From Chloroflexota bacterium (GTDB taxonomy: Bacteria > Chloroflexota > Ktedonobacteria > Ktedonobacterales > Ktedonobacteraceae): a stretch of DNA of 5,237 nt. The notes beneath the pieces are model-generated. The model was not told the DNA's origin, did no database searches, and worked only from the letters and a program-made list of their open reading frames with translations. The stretch lies in the NCBI GenBank assembly GCA_005881295.1, contig VBHS01000385.1, positions 1 through 5,237 of the forward strand, read 5' to 3'. The first letter of the stretch is position 1. Each line of letters opens with the position of its first letter. Position numbers and translations under genes: made by a program. Shown in pieces: positions 4,770 to 5,237 of this stretch.

Positions 4770-5237
4770 ATGACCACAACAGACAGCAGCATTGACCCCA
4801 CCATCTTTAAAGCCTACGACGTTCGCGGGGTCTACGGAGTAGACCTGACCGAAGACGCCGTCTATCGCATTGGGCGTGCCGCTGCTATATACCTGAATGT
4901 CCCGGTGATTGCAGTGTGCCGCGACATGCGTATCTCCTCCCCCCAGTTGACCGCAGCCGCCATCCGGGGCATTACCGACCAGGGCGTCAACGTGGTCGAT
5001 TGCGGTCTAACCACCACCGACGAACTATACTTCATTGTGGGTTATTACAATTTCCCGGCAGGCATCATGATTACAGCCTCGCACAATCCCAAAGAATACA
5101 ACGGCATGAAGTTTTGCCGTGCCCAGGCCTATCCGATCAGCCTGGACACCGGCCTTGCCGACATCCGCGATCTGGCGATTCGAGGAGATTTTCCCGAGCC
5201 CGAGCACAAGGGTTCGGTCACGCATCTCGATGCAACC
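4770..5237 (+). CDS. Phosphomannomutase/phosphoglucomutase, N-terminal part, cut by window end
   Basis: Alpha-D-phosphohexomutase that interconverts hexose 1- and 6-phosphates, supplying precursors for nucleotide sugars and cell-envelope glycans. The 156 codons present show FKAYDVRG at 13-20 (conserved Arg20), a CRDMRISSP segment at 50-58, and the catalytic phosphoserine loop TASHNP at 102-107 with Ser104, followed by YNGMKF. This resembles the ManB/AlgC-type PMM/PGM group more than GlmM, but sugar specificity is set in later domains outside the window (family length about 450-460). The frame is open to the last base. It lies 97 bases after the ligase on the same strand. I see no metabolic link to aromatic breakdown, so it probably marks the edge of the catabolic cluster. 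Confidence 0.92.
   Translation, partial: MTTTDSSIDPTIFKAYDVRGVYGVDLTEDAVYRIGRAAAIYLNVPVIAVCRDMRISSPQLTAAAIRGITDQGVNVVDCGLTTTDELYFIVGYYNFPAGIMITASHNPKEYNGMKFCRAQAYPISLDTGLADIRDLAIRGDFPEPEHKGSVTHLDAT

Overview
The window is a forward-strand stretch of bacterial DNA from an aerobic degrader of plant-derived aromatic acids. It holds five protein genes, cut at both ends, and all read left to right. The central theme is the protocatechuate branch of the beta-ketoadipate pathway. PobA hydroxylates 4-hydroxybenzoate to protocatechuate. The protocatechuate 3,4-dioxygenase alpha subunit (PcaG; its partner PcaH should lie just upstream) helps open the ring. PcaB should cycloisomerise the resulting 3-carboxy-cis,cis-muconate. 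An acyl/aryl-CoA ligase of the AMP-forming family follows, and the window ends inside a phosphomannomutase/phosphoglucomutase gene.

Layout: 1-432 is the 3' part of pcaG. 447-1589 is pcaB, which has lost about 70 internal residues in frame. 1590-1733 is a leader with a possible terminator, five tandem 9-bp repeats and a strong pobA ribosome binding site. 1734-2918 is pobA, intact at 394 codons. 2919-3040 is a compact control region with a consensus-like sigma-70 promoter, a 13-bp palindrome inside its spacer, and a 16-codon basic leader ORF whose stop overlaps the ligase start. 3041-4672 is the ligase. 4673-4769 is a short spacer. 4770 to the end is the sugar-phosphate mutase, which continues past the window.

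Organism: strong Gram-positive-like Shine-Dalgarno sequences, moderate GC (about 43-53% in sampled lines of pcaG and pobA) and this gene mix suggest a soil heterotroph. A Chloroflexota (Ktedonobacteria-like) source is my weak guess; the sequence alone does not settle it. pcaB is clearly richer in GC (62-73% in sampled lines) than its neighbours.

The points most worth following up are the in-frame internal deletion of pcaB, the promoter/operator/leader-peptide arrangement before the ligase, and the tandem repeat before pobA. I see no CRISPR array, transposase, tRNA or rRNA, and no convincing new multi-gene system.
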